Below are positions 24,601-34,305 of a stretch of DNA of 64,000 nucleotides, one piece after another. Every line of letters begins with the position of its first letter. Position 1 is the stretch's first letter. The notes beneath the pieces are model-generated. The model was not told the origin of the DNA. It searched no databases and saw nothing but the letters and a program-made list of their open reading frames with translations. Source of the stretch: Luidia sarsii (taxonomy: Eukaryota > Echinodermata > Asteroidea > Paxillosida > Luidiidae); the NCBI GenBank assembly GCA_949987565.1, contig OX465105.1, positions 18,031,159 through 18,095,158 of the forward strand, read 5' to 3'. Both the position numbers and the translations under genes were made by a program.

Positions 24601-27600
24601 GCCTTTTGGCTTGTCGTCGTCCAGACGTAGCACGATCTGAGAGACAGGGAGGAGACGTATTCTTGAGACGAGAGTGCTTGCAGGTCAGAACCCTGGTCCA
24701 TCTCACACTTCATCTGATCTGAGACTAGCTGTCTTTGACCGTGAGAAGATGCAAATCAATTTGCTCTACTTGATGCCCAACAAGCACTCAATCAACCCAT
24801 GGTCAACATGGGTTGATTGAGAATCTGTGGGACTCAAGTTAACAACCTCCCCGTGGTCAGCCCTGGTAACTGATCCGTCAGGAAACCGACAACAATGACA
24901 AAGGTCTCACACATAGAGTGAAGAAGACAAGGTACCTGTCCTACTGCAGGATAAACTCATTGAAAATTAAGTCATCGTAAGACCCATATTGGATTTGATT
25001 TTGAGAATGAGTCAGTTTCTGTCTTGGAAGTTGTTGAAGATATTTGAGCTGACAAGGTGATGAAAATAACGAGTAGTAAGAAAGGAATTGGTGGCAGATT
25101 TGCAAGCAATCATTCTTCCATCAACTGTCAAAGGTCGGACCCTTAGTGACCTAGGGCTTTGGTACGAGGGTCAGGAGGTCAGAGGTTACCTTGATGGATC
25201 CACCTTGTGCTGGACGCTGTCTGAGCTCAAAGTGTCGAGGGTTTTTGTCCGGCCAATCCTGCTGGACTAAGACTGGGCACTCATGATCTCCCATCAGCCT
25301 CTCCAAACCTGCCCCAGGAAAAAGACACTGATGGTCATTTCACAATAAAAGAGTTATTAGCAACAATTTTTCGAATTTCATATTTGATTTAATTTAATTA
25401 TTTTCGCGTATTTTATTCCATCTCATTTTAATCTGCTATTTGGATCTGAGATGGTTTCGAGATTTGTATATTTTTGGCATTCTGACCTAACTTGGTTTAA
25501 TTTTTTAATTTATGTATAAATTTGAGATTTTTATATGAATTAGAGATTTATATATTTTGAGATTTTTTATACACTTAAATTTTTAAATGATTTTCAGATT
25601 ATTCATACAATTTTAATTTTGTTAATGTTTTCAAGATTTTCATACTTTTTTAGGATTTTCAGATTTCTTTACATAATTTTCTAATTTTGGGTGGTCATTT
25701 ATATCACTAAGCACTTTGAAATGTATTATTTTTAATTTTCTTAATGATTTTCAGATTTTGATACAATTTTGTTTTAATGATTTTCTGATTTTGTTTAACC
25801 TAATTTTGGAAAGTAATTTGTTTCAGTAAGCTTTTTGTGATATTTCGGTATGACTTTAAGGACAAATGCTCGTTAAATACCTCGGTCTTTGCGTTCAGAC
25901 AAGGAGCCAACAGAATCCAGGATACAATAGAGCCTGCAATCTTCTATCAAGCCAAGCTGCTCCAGACAAAGACGGATCAGGTCCTTGGCGTCCTCCATCT
26001 CCGTCAGTCGTAAGGCTACCGTGGTAACGCCTAATTTGCATAATAATGATAAAAGTGATGAATACTTACAATGACGTAAATAAACACCAATCTGTTTGGG
26101 TGCTGAGTGCACACTATGTATTTAAGCAAAAAGAACAGCATAGTACAAAGACTGACTGGGAACTTTTGAGAAAATGTCTTTGAGTGGCTCGGGACTTGAA
26201 TTTGAGACCAGTGGTTTTGCGTACCAAGGCTCTTCCCTCTGAGCTATCCAGCCCTTGGATGGTGGCCTTCCCAAATAGTCAAGTTATCTTTGCTGCATTC
26301 CGTGTACCTGCCAACCTATCAGGAAGGAAATTAGGAATACTTCTGCTAAAAAAAAAGAGGAATCATAGAGCACACCTACATCGGAATACATGTGTATTTC
26401 CAAGCCAAAAATCGGAATCTATTGTCAAGAGCTTGTAAAAAACTAATAAGTTTTGACAAAAAAACGAGGAAAAATTTCTCCAAAATAGGAATGGTTGACA
26501 GATATGTTGCCGCGGTGGGGGCACCAGCCTGAAGCACTCAACCATTAACTGCCATACTGTATATCTCCAGGGATCTCATCTCCAGGGATCATGCCCCACA
26601 TTTTCCAAAAAGGAAGAAGACAAGACAAGATAGATGCCAAGAATAGAGAGCTGAGAGACATGGACGTTACCTAAGGTCTATAAGAGATGAAATGCCACCC
26701 AGTAGACCCTAGAGTAGTGGCCTGAGTGAGACCGTTCTCAGCTCCACAAATGGATGGCGATTTTATAGTCTCCCTGCTAAATAGATTGGACTGTAAACAT
26801 CTCCAGCGCTCTGACCTGATCTTAAGATGTCCGTCCAGACCTGGATCAAGTTGTAGTCCCGGGACTCCCTCCTCTTGGGAGAAATGACACCCTTCAGTTT
26901 GGACAGCCTGTGAGAATCAAGAAAACGATTGGCTATTAAACATCAGGCTTCCAGTTCAAAGAGAAAGGTCCTGCTAGAACTTGCACCCCTCCCATTTTGA
27001 AGATTCATATTTTTGATCGTCTCATCTGGTTACCAGTTTGCCGCATGCTTTTTAAGTTCTTTTAAACATTTCTTTAAGTCTATTTCCCTTTAGTTGATTT
27101 CAAGTTACGTCACAAAATATACTTAAAGATGTGAACAAATTTTTTTCCAACCATGCAGCTTAGTCAGAAAGACTTTTGTCAGATCTTAGCCAGATGATTT
27201 TTATTTCATGAAATGAAGCTCTCAAAGTATTTGCTTAGCATGTGGAGACTTCTATCGTTGAATGTAAAACCCCTGGTTCTTTTCAGAACCACACTCACAA
27301 AGGAGATCATTGTACACAGTGTCACTGCAAACCCAACTCTGTATTAGTACCAACACCATGCATTGCATAGCCTGATGTCTTATTTGGCCAGATAAAAGAA
27401 TTATATTAATATCCCTGTTACCGGTGAAGATGCTTGACTGTCTCCTACAGGGATGTCAGTGACCGACAAAGTCATTTCCTGAAAATCACTGAAGGCCAAT
27501 AACTTGTGCGACTGCGAGTGAGCGCTAACGTGACCGAGAGATACGACTGCGAGTGAGCGCTTACGCGACCGAGAGATACGACTGCGAGTGAGCGCATACG

Positions 27601-30600
27601 CGACCGAGAGATACAACTGCGAGTGAGCGCTTACTCGACCGAGAGATTCACGGCAGGTGTGCAGGCACCCTTCGGTTTTTAGGGTTTTAATAGATAAAAA
27701 TGAGCAGTTTGAGATACGGTACCTGTTTGACATTAGAATTTTTTTTTTTTTTTCAAGAAAAAAAAAAAAAAAATTAAAAATTTGCAGAAATCCGTCCCAC
27801 ATCCCTGCTGCTACATCTCACTCACCCTCCTCTTTTCTTCTTCTCATCTCCTTTGCCAGGATCGCTGGCCGTGCTCGGGGAGCGACTGGACCCGCTGAAG
27901 GAATCGGGGACTATCAGCGTCTCAGGAGGTAAGAGTTGCACCTCCTCGCTGTCCGAAGACTGCAGCACCTTCATGGCTGCTAGGTACTTCTTGTGCTCAT
28001 AGCCGCTGGTGTTATCTAGAGCACCTGCAGTAGGAATGAGGTTTCAATTAGACATCGGAAAAAATAGCCACGTCAATTGCCTGAACTGTTGCAGCCAGGT
28101 TCACAATAATTCACTGATGAATCTGAGGGCATAATCTCCGGAGATATATATGGCAGTAAACGGTTGAAAGCCTCTGACTAGCATCCCCACCCTGTCAAAG
28201 ACTTCTTGACTAATTGGGAAGGTCGCCCTCTAATTGGGGATAGTTTCAGCTCAATCTGTCAAGTGTCAATCATGTCATCAGACAAATGGTGGAAATTAAA
28301 CAAAATGCTATAGAGGGCGGTATTTATAAAAGGTACTATTTTTTACAACGATCACTTCAAGGGGCCATTATAAGAATTTTAACAAAACAATTTCCTCTTT
28401 TCTCAAAAAAAGCAAATTTTCGAGCGCTAAAATTTCGCGGAATGTCTGGACTGATACCATTACAAACTTCCTGATGAGTAAGTAATTTCTAAAATTTGGC
28501 ATGTCACACAAATTTGGGCACTTTGCAATTGTGCCCTCCTTTTCAGAGATGAAATCCAAGGTATTCTGAGGATGGCCATCGGGCTGTCTTACTGAGGAGG
28601 TCCTTTTCAGGGACATTGGCGGACGGGTTGCTGAGCTCGTAGAGTTTAGCAAGAAGAAGCTCTCGGTCATCTTGAGAAGTTATCCCCATGGAGTCTGGAG
28701 AGGAGGAAGACACGAAGACAAGAGTCTTAAAGACAATGGCTGACTTCAGTCAAGGTGAAGAGACAAGTGGAAGGAAAGGATATATATTGGGATGTGGAAA
28801 CAGACAATCTAGTGACCAGTGCTCTTCTTTCCAGATGCGACTATTACACTATTACACTGCAAACTTTCCAGGTTGTGATTCTACCATGCAAACCATCAAG
28901 TATCAGCAAACCCCTGCACTTCCCTTTGATCTCACCCTATCTGCTATCCCCTTTGTCCTCTGTCTGTCATCCATGGCCCTGTTACTCTCCCCTCCCTATA
29001 TGTTTTCTCCATGGCATTCTGCCTTTGAGAAAGGTCCTTCTAGGATCGAAACGTTGGGCTCTCCTAATGTTTGATATTTGCTTTTGGGGTTATTTTAGTC
29101 AGTAAGCAGTTTGCCACATTTCTGCATTATTACCGAGTGTCATCTAAGTCGAAAGAATGTGCCTTGTCTGACAAGTGACCCGAAACCACTTACACTGATA
29201 GCGTAAAACTTCAATGAGAAAATCTTTCAAATCATATTGCCAAAAGGAACTTCCCAACAAGGAAAAATACCCAGTCACCCCGAGAACATATGAAAACAAA
29301 TACCTACAAAGTGTGACACCAACTGTCTAAAAATGTAGAGAAATAAATTGTCATTGACTAAACATGGATATTTGGTCAGAGAGAGAGACTTACCCAGGAG
29401 TTGCATGTCCACATCAAGGAGTTGTTTCCCAGTTATTCGATTCTCTGAATGACGAAAAACAAGGAACGATACCTTAAAGACTCAACCATCAATTACCATG
29501 CAGAAGATGAGTTGCAAAAAAGGTGTATGTCCTTTGGAAATTGAAAATTAGGAATGAAAATCAAATTTTCATCAGAGGTAAACTTCAAGATGATCCTTTC
29601 AATCTCCAGTATTTCAGTATTACCTTTGAGGTTACATTGTACAAGTCATTATCCAATCGGTGTACAGTTAAACTCTACTGACTTTTGTTTATATACCATA
29701 TACGGCAGTTAATGGTAAAATGCTTCTGACTGGCGCTCCACCCTGGCAAAGACTAGTTGTCTATTTGGGAAGGCCACCATCCAAGGGCTGGATAGCTCAG
29801 ATGGTAAGAGTGTAAGAATGCGAAACAAGAGTTTTGGGGTTAAACTCCCGTGGTCGATTTCACAAAAGTCGCCGTAACTTACGATTAATTGGCGATCAAT
29901 TGGCAAAAGGCGATGGGAGATGCGCAAAAACCGTATGACGGATTTTCAATCATAAGTTGAGTTAAGATGCATCGCAGGGCTTTGTGAAATCCATCACAGG
30001 TCAGTTTTCTTTGGCATTTTGACTGCTTTTTAAGTGACTTGGAGATGACTTAAGGTGATATACAAAAATGTTGCAAACTGCTTACTGACTAAAATTACCA
30101 AAATGCAAATCTTAACATTTAGTGGACCTGACGTTTCGATCCTAGCAGGACCTTTCTATGCCTTTGAGAAAAGTCCTGCTAGGATCGAAACGTCAGGCCC
30201 ACTAAATTTTATGACTTGGAGATGGTTAGATGAGCTTTACTCTACACATCCATTGACAACAAAAATGATGCAGAATGAAGTAGATCTCCGAGTCTGAATT
30301 ATGGTGATAACTTTCTGGCACTTACCAGTGAAGTGACTCTTGAGATGGTTGAGTTCGGCCTCCTGCAGCCAAGCAATGACGTCCTTCTCAGACCACCTGG
30401 TCACCACACTCCCTGAGCGACTCCTTGTTGCTCCACTCCGCCGATCCAGGAGTCTTAAAGGACTCTGAGGATTCCCAGACGGCTTTGGGCCGGCCGTCGT
30501 CTCGGCCGGACTCGCCGCGGCATCGGGATTGGATTGAGCCGAGCTCGGAAGCTTTTTCGGAGTTTGCGACGGCGCGTCCGTGCTGTCCGCTCGAGATCTT

Positions 30601-33600
30601 TGCCGGGGGGAAGGTTTGGTGGGGCTCGGGGGAGATCCAAGCTGGCCCGGGGTGCTTCTGGAAGAGCCAGCCTCCTGGGAGAGCACCTCTTGAGGAGGTC
30701 CTGGTCCAGGGACGTTTCTCCTTGGGGAAGATTCGGCACTGCCAGGATCTCGTTTCCCATTACTGCTATCCGGAAGGTCATCCAGTGGATCATCCATTTC
30801 ATCCGAGTCAAAGTCAAACTCAGATTCGGAGTCAAAATCTGCAAATAAATATAAATTATGAGAAAATGACCCAGTAGTGTACTTTCATCTCAGATATTTC
30901 AAATAAAAGACTAGGAAGTTTCAAACAATTTATGAGATTTAATTTATCTAATTTTAGGTGTTTGAACTCTAATTTGAGGTTGTAGAGAGGAATTTCAATA
31001 TGTATAAAAAAAAATAAAAAAAATGGAAAACAAAAATTTTCGTATGAAAAAAAAATAAAATAACGTCTGAATGCTGACAGCCAGACAGAAGGATAGACGG
31101 ACATCGGTATTATATAGGCTCTCAACGTTTCACAGCGCGTCAAAAAGAGAGCATGAAATAAAAGTCAAATAATGTCAAAATGTTACAGGCCCTATACAAC
31201 ATTGGTAAAAAGTCAACAGATTGCCACAGTTTGTGTGTTAAACCATTAAACATTCCAAAAAACAAATCCTGCAAAGGTTTGAGCTCAAATGGTAATCTGA
31301 GAAAGTAGAAAAGGCAAATTAAAGTCATAGTTTTTGCACCGTTTTGTAGTATTAGAAATTTTTCATTACTCATGTGTACTAAACTATTTGTCGATGTTTG
31401 AGTGAAGATTTCTCGAGAACAACAGCATCCCAGACCGTAAGATTTCAACATGAGGATTCTATCATGACCATCTACAAACTGAGTAAATTAGAAGGAAATC
31501 TGTGGACATCGATGTTTTTTGATCTTCCCAATGTTCTAATGGGCTTTGAAGAGGTATTCCACACAAAGTACTTTGGAGAATTTGAGGACTATGACGGACC
31601 TGGAGTGGGTTTTCGAAGCACTAATTTGGGCGCTGGACTTGAGTCTCTGGGTGAGTCTATCATATCAGTTGCGGGGACAGTAGATGCCTCGGATATGTTG
31701 ACTTGCTTGCTGGAGTTACTTCTCTGGGGTGAGTTGGTCTGGCCTAGAGCTGATAACTGCTGATCCAAGGTGGGAAAAGCATCGCTTGCCTGCAGGAGAA
31801 ATGATCGTGAAACGTGTCATCACTGATGAACGAGACTGAGATGCTCACTCATTTATCTTACTGCACTCACCAAGATGAGGCAGCGGGTGTATTCTGAGGG
31901 ATTCTGTCAACACTTACCCCAGCTACCCCACCGCACTTGACCACACGCAACAGTGAGTGCATTCTACGGGGATTCTGTGGACCCTAACCACTACTGTTCT
32001 TGACAAGATGCAGCAGTTGGTACTTTCTGTGGGATTCTTTCAGCACTGACCACCCTTTACTTGACAGATGCAGCAGTGGGTTTCATTCTGTGGGATTCTG
32101 TGGACCCTAACCCTGCTGTTCTTGATAACATGCAGCAGTTGGTACTTTCTGTGGGATTCTGTGGACTCTGACCCTGCTGTTCCTGATAACATGCAGCAGT
32201 TGGTGCATTCTGTGGGAGTCTTTGGACCCTAGCCCTGCTGCACTGGACTTGAAGGCATTGATAAGTGCACTCGGAGGGATTCTGTGGATCTGAAATCCGC
32301 CGAGGCTAGTTTTGAAGCAAATAACTCACCTTCTTGCGGGCAGAACCGACAGCTTCTAGCAACCTTCTCCGTAAGGAGGCATCGTCTACTTCAAGGTCGA
32401 CTACAACAAGGATAAGACAAGACATGCAGCTGAAGAGCAAATTGTACACAGGCTATTTAGAGAGACGGTAAGAGTGCTGGTACTCAAAACCAGAGGTCTC
32501 AGGTTCAAGTCCTGGTCCAGTCAAAGTTTTCTTTGCCATATGTGACCCGGCACAGCATAATGAGGAATAACCCCCACTTTTGAGATTTTAAGATTGTCCA
32601 ATGAAGTGAAAGAGTATACCATTAGCTTTTAAATGATATCAAAATATAATATCCTCTAATACTTAAATTATGCAAAAATACAATTTTTCTATTTTTATTT
32701 TTATTTTTAATCGAATTGTGAAGATACTTTAGCTTAAGGCATTGTTTACTCGAAAAGTGTTTTAGTGGGATATTCCTCGTGTCGTTGTGCCGGGTCACAT
32801 TTCAACTTTTTTTTTTTAATGGCAGTTGAAGCCACCATCCTCTTTTCAATACTTTCAGTCTACTCACCTAGGTCTTCGTCTGTGACATCAAGTAAATACT
32901 CTCCGTCAATTTCACAACCTGAAAAAAAGAGAATACAAGATTCTCAAGTCAGTGGTTGACATGGTTTTTGAATATAGGGAGGTCAGTGTCAAGGTTGGCA
33001 AACCATTTTCCATTTGTACATTCTGATTCATTTAGAATAAAATGAGTGTTTCAGACAATCTCTCTTTCAATTTGGAGAAAAAAGGGCAACCATATCCTGT
33101 TTCACTCAGAGTAAACAGACAGAAACACAATGGTTCATATCTCCGGACAAATACTTCACTTCAGTTCACTAAAAATAAAAAATAATAATGGTTGAATGCT
33201 TCTGACTGGCACCATCACTTTGGCAAAGACTAGTTGACAAGTTTTCTTTGTCATTTCAAAAATGTTTTTTAAAGGTTGCTAGTCAGTTTTTCCTTTCTTT
33301 GTTTGACTACAATTGACTAAAAAGATGCATCCACTTTGTGTGATCCCTGAGCTGCTGTAGCCAGGTTTACAACCCTTGGTTGTTTGTTTTGCATCTGAAT
33401 GAAAGCAGGGGTGTGATCCCTGGAGATATACGGCAGTTAATGGTTGAATTGCTTCTGACTGGCGCCCCCACACCGACAAAGACTAGTTGAATATTTGGGA
33501 AGGATACCATCTAAGGGCTGGATAGCTTGGATGGGAAGAGCGCTGGTACGCAAAACCAAAGGGTCTCTGATTCAAGTGACCTGAATCCGAGATCCCAGTC

Positions 33601-34305
33601 CAAAGTTTTCTATGCCATTTTTCAAAAATAAGAAAATAACCATAAATTCACTGCCTTCACAAAAAGGTCTGTAGAACTAAAAGGAAATTTGTAAACAATA
33701 ATTTCTTGCCTTGCCACGCCCTTTTTTGATTTTGTTTCTTAATTTTTCCACTCACCGTCAAAGAGCTCGACGAAGTAGTCTAATCCCTGGTCACTCAGCC
33801 ACTGGAGAACTTCATTTTCATCCCAGAACTCCATCCCCCTCTCCTCATAGCCACGGCTAGCGTTGCTTGGCGGCTCCCGGTAGGAACCAGACGCGGAGTC
33901 GGTCAGCTGGCTGGAGGCCGGACTCATAGGAGAGGTCGGACCGGGCGTTTGGGCGTGACCACTGTGGGACGAGGTGGTGACGATGCTTCCCCGGGTGTTG
34001 TTGAGCTTTGCGCTGGCCTCGGACTGGTACAGGGAGCTGCTGTCGCCGATGGAATCGTTGGCGATGCTGGAGGTATCGCTGTACGGACTAGCCGACGCCT
34101 TGCTCTTCCGGCCAAACCGGAAGCCTTTCTTCTTGGGCGTGAGGCCGGGGCTGTCCGCTGCGATCTTCGCATCTTTCTTCTTGTCCTTCTTGGCGGACTT
34201 CTTGCTGTTCTGAGGCACGGCATTGTTGAGGGGTGGGGTCCCTGGTGGGGGTAACGTCTCGATAGAAGACAGGGGTTGGGCTTTCTTCTTCTTCCGACTG
34301 AACAT
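12647..34305 (-). CDS. Two-SAM, two-RA, coiled-coil scaffold protein (orthologue not recognised)
   Basis: 27 exons: 33756-34305, 32868-32918, 32330-32400, 31600-31789, 30326-30838, 29394-29444, 28593-28694, 27826-28024, 26816-26907, 25881-26030, 25190-25308, 24477-24636, 23746-23930, 22779-22862, 21429-21539, 20796-20894, 20344-20440, 19736-19874, 19129-19273, 18041-18228, 17439-17648, 16989-17061, 15551-15658, 15091-15150, 14132-14287, 13471-13607, 12647-12677. Every phase matches; 4,071 nt gives 1,356 aa. Start: ATG 34305 in CACCGCCATG; upstream in-frame TGA. Order: basic/Ser-rich N-terminus; SAM 1 about 160-224 ([32 protein letters not shown]); Pro/Ser linker; SAM 2 about 430-500 ([21 protein letters not shown]); RA-like 1 about 605-696 ([40 protein letters not shown]); RA-like 2 about 697-775 ([23 protein letters not shown]); coiled coil about 880-1345; tail NEEFC. 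RA and SAM domains bind Ras-family GTPases and partners or polymerise, so a cytoplasmic GTPase-linked scaffold is inferred. Exon 17439-17648 uses a GC donor. Confidence 0.85.
12830..13161. mobile_element. hAT-like non-autonomous element
   Basis: Ends CAGGGATGTAAG and CTTACATCCCTG are perfect 12-bp inverted repeats. Inside are two units of the roughly 35-bp GACTGCGAGTGAGCG repeat and an AT-rich tail shared with 27448-27807. No coding capacity. It lies in the last intron of the SAM/RA gene. Confidence 0.75.
13679..13885 (-). repeat. Two adjacent partial SINE copies, minus strand
   Basis: Tail sequences ACTGACAAGGAACCTTTGAA and ACTGACTGGGAACTTTTGAA each precede an antisense B box (ATTTGAACCCGAGACCTATG and ACTTGAAACCGAGACATC). 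Confidence 0.75.
14413..14940. repeat. 32-bp satellite, sixteen exact-length units
   Basis: Units of CTGCCTTTGAGAAAAGTCCT plus GGTAATATTGAC run from 14413 to 14924 without a single indel (512 bp = 16 x 32), then a broken unit. The unit copies the left half of the dispersed hairpin repeat. It lies in the intron between exons 15091-15150 and 14132-14287. The open reverse frame across it is a repeat artefact. Confidence 0.95.
15867..16872. repeat. 1-kb hexanucleotide array (GGCAGA/GGCAGG/GATAGA)
   Basis: About 1,000 bp of hexamer units based on GGCAGA with GGCAGG, GGTAGA, GATAGA, GACAGA and GATGCA variants. The plus strand is almost pure purine apart from the C/T of each unit. All three minus-strand frames stay open because the period is a multiple of three. 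Intronic, between exons 16989-17061 and 15551-15658. Confidence 0.97.
17226..17438 (+). repeat. Long SINE copy abutting an exon of the SAM/RA gene
   Basis: Family 5' part (GATCCCTGGAGATATAGGGC, ACTAGTTGACTATTTGGGAA), tRNA-like head with A box TAGCTCAGGTGG and B box GGTTCGAGTCC, then a tail ending about 11 bp from the GC donor of exon 17439-17648. Confidence 0.85.
17787..17985 (+). repeat. Long SINE copy
   Basis: Same parts as the 17226 copy: GATCCCTGGAGATACACGGC, ACTAGTTGACTTTTTGGGAA, A box TAGCTCAGATGG, B box GGTTCAAGTCC. Intronic. Confidence 0.85.
18295..18355 (+). repeat. SINE fragment
   Basis: Only the B-box part (GGGTTCGAGTCCCAG) and the tail remain. Confidence 0.55.
18462..18502 (-). 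repeat. Hairpin-repeat copy
   Basis: GCCTGACGTCTTGATCCTAG then GGGACCTTTCTCCAAGG. Confidence 0.65.
18705..19072. mobile_element. TTAA-flanked MITE with perfect 20-bp TIRs
   Basis: AGCCCCTACACAACATTGGT at the left end and its exact reverse complement at the right end, each flanked by TTAA (18701-18704 and 19073-19076). TTAA target duplication is typical of piggyBac-type transposition. 368 bp, no transposase. A similar end (GCCCTATACAACATTGGTAA) appears at 31190. Confidence 0.85.
19385..19675. repeat. Degenerate minisatellite, about 20-bp unit
   Basis: About 14 imperfect units of the type TTCCAACTATTGCCCTCAAA. Intronic in the SAM/RA gene. Confidence 0.9.
20165..20246 (-). mobile_element. Terminal fragment of the TTAA element seen at 44740-45444
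   Basis: GTGCCCGGATTCGGAGGGCC and GGCGCGAAGTGGTTAA match the left end of the 44740 element in antisense, including a TTAA. The preceding 20040-20165 (GAGCAAGTCAAACCTGGCAC) resembles sequence at 47230-47340. Confidence 0.7.
20655..20712 (-). repeat. Hairpin-repeat copy
   Basis: CCTGATGCTTTGATGCTAGC then AGGACCATTGCTCAAAGGC. Confidence 0.65.
20945..21080 (-). repeat. SINE copy with B box deleted
   Basis: Tail (AAAACTGGGAACTTTTGAGA), then antisense head CTCTTACCATCTGAGCTATC and CAGCCCTTAGATGGC. Confidence 0.7.
21660..21845. repeat. A-rich tandem repeat (GAAAATTTG/GAAAATGTG)
   Basis: About twenty 8-9-bp units in the intron upstream of exon 21429-21539. Confidence 0.9.
23945..24030 (-). repeat. 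Single monomer of the 46.7-47.2 kb minisatellite
   Basis: In antisense it reads GGGTCTGCTCAGAACTGAAG, CGGCCATTTTTGTACTCCCA, matching one unit of the array inside the PhnD-like gene. Confidence 0.75.
24110..24412. mobile_element. hAT-like MITE with 8-bp target repeat
   Basis: Ends CAAGCCTCGCGCTTA and TAAGGTCGAGCCCTG are imperfect inverted repeats. AATATCCA occurs at 24104-24111 and again at 24413-24420. Inside, several ACTAGCCC/GGCTAG motifs form sub-terminal inverted repeats. No coding capacity. Confidence 0.75.
25370..25850. repeat. AT-rich degenerate repeats
   Basis: Recurring GATTTTCAGATTTT-like blocks without a fixed period, in the intron before exon 25190-25308. Confidence 0.6.
26146..26600 (-). 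repeat. SINE copy split by about 210 bp
   Basis: Tail and tRNA-like head at 26146-26282 (antisense B box GGACTTGAATTTGAGACC, A box CTGAGCTATC). The family 5' part resumes at about 26505 (GCGGTGGGGGCACCAGCC, ATCTCCAGGGATC). The intervening sequence is unexplained. Confidence 0.65.
27448..27807. mobile_element. hAT-like element, second copy, with four internal 35-bp units
   Basis: Starts CAGGGATGTCAG and ends CACATCCCTG. Four tandem units of GACTGCGAGTGAGCGCTTAC plus GCGACCGAGAGATAC lie inside, against two in the 12830 copy. Its right end is about 20 bp from exon 27826-28024 of the SAM/RA gene. Confidence 0.75.
28130..28260 (+). repeat. 5' part of a long SINE
   Basis: GGAGATATATATGGCAGTAA, CTCTGACTAGCATCCCCACC, GACTAATTGGGAAGG. 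The tRNA-like head is missing. Confidence 0.6.
28905..29120 (+). mobile_element. 3' end of a Penelope-like element (no ORF)
   Basis: CACTTCCCTTTGATCTCACC, CCCCTTTGTCCTCTGTCTGT, then CTGCCTTTGAGAAAGGTCCT and AGGATCGAAACGTTGGGCTC. The same order lies downstream of the GIY-YIG frame at 42744-42980. Here only the non-coding tail remains, in an intron of the SAM/RA gene. Confidence 0.65.
29690..30020 (+). repeat. SINE interrupted by a MITE
   Basis: SINE 5' part and head at 29690-29855. Its tail (TCAGTTTTCTTTGGCATTTT) resumes at 30001. Between them, 29856-29991 is a small element with ends GATTTCACAAAA and TTTGTGAAATC and inner CGTAACTTACGAT motifs; a second copy is at 37211-37345. Confidence 0.75.
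30055..30212. repeat. Hairpin-repeat pair, inverted, with long flank
   Basis: Left flank TGCAAACTGCTTACTGACTA, then GACGTTTCGATCCTAGCAGG, and 20 bp later the opposite copy AGTCCTGCTAGGATCGAAAC. A strong fold-back in an intron. Confidence 0.8.
31850..32290. repeat. Minisatellite, about 57-60-bp unit
   Basis: About six units built on GCAGCAGTTGGTACTTTCTG, TGGGATTCTGTGGACCCTAA, CCCTGCTGTTCTTGATA. Intronic. Confidence 0.9.
32461..32830 (+). repeat. SINE interrupted by a TIR element
   Basis: SINE head with B box GGTTCAAGTCC at 32461-32540. Its tail breaks off inside TTTGCCAT. 32541-32799 is a MITE with ends TGTGACCCGGCACAGCATAA and TTGTGCCGGGTCACA; GGAATA lies near both ends in inverted orientation. 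A second copy is at 51215-51664. Confidence 0.8.
33185..33640 (+). repeat. Longest SINE copy, composite
   Basis: A partial head (33190-33300) is followed by a fuller copy: GTGTGATCCCTGAGCTGCTG, GATCCCTGGAGATATACGGC, GACTAGTTGAATATTTGGGA, A box TAGCTTGGATGG, a degenerate B box, and the family tail. Confidence 0.75.
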
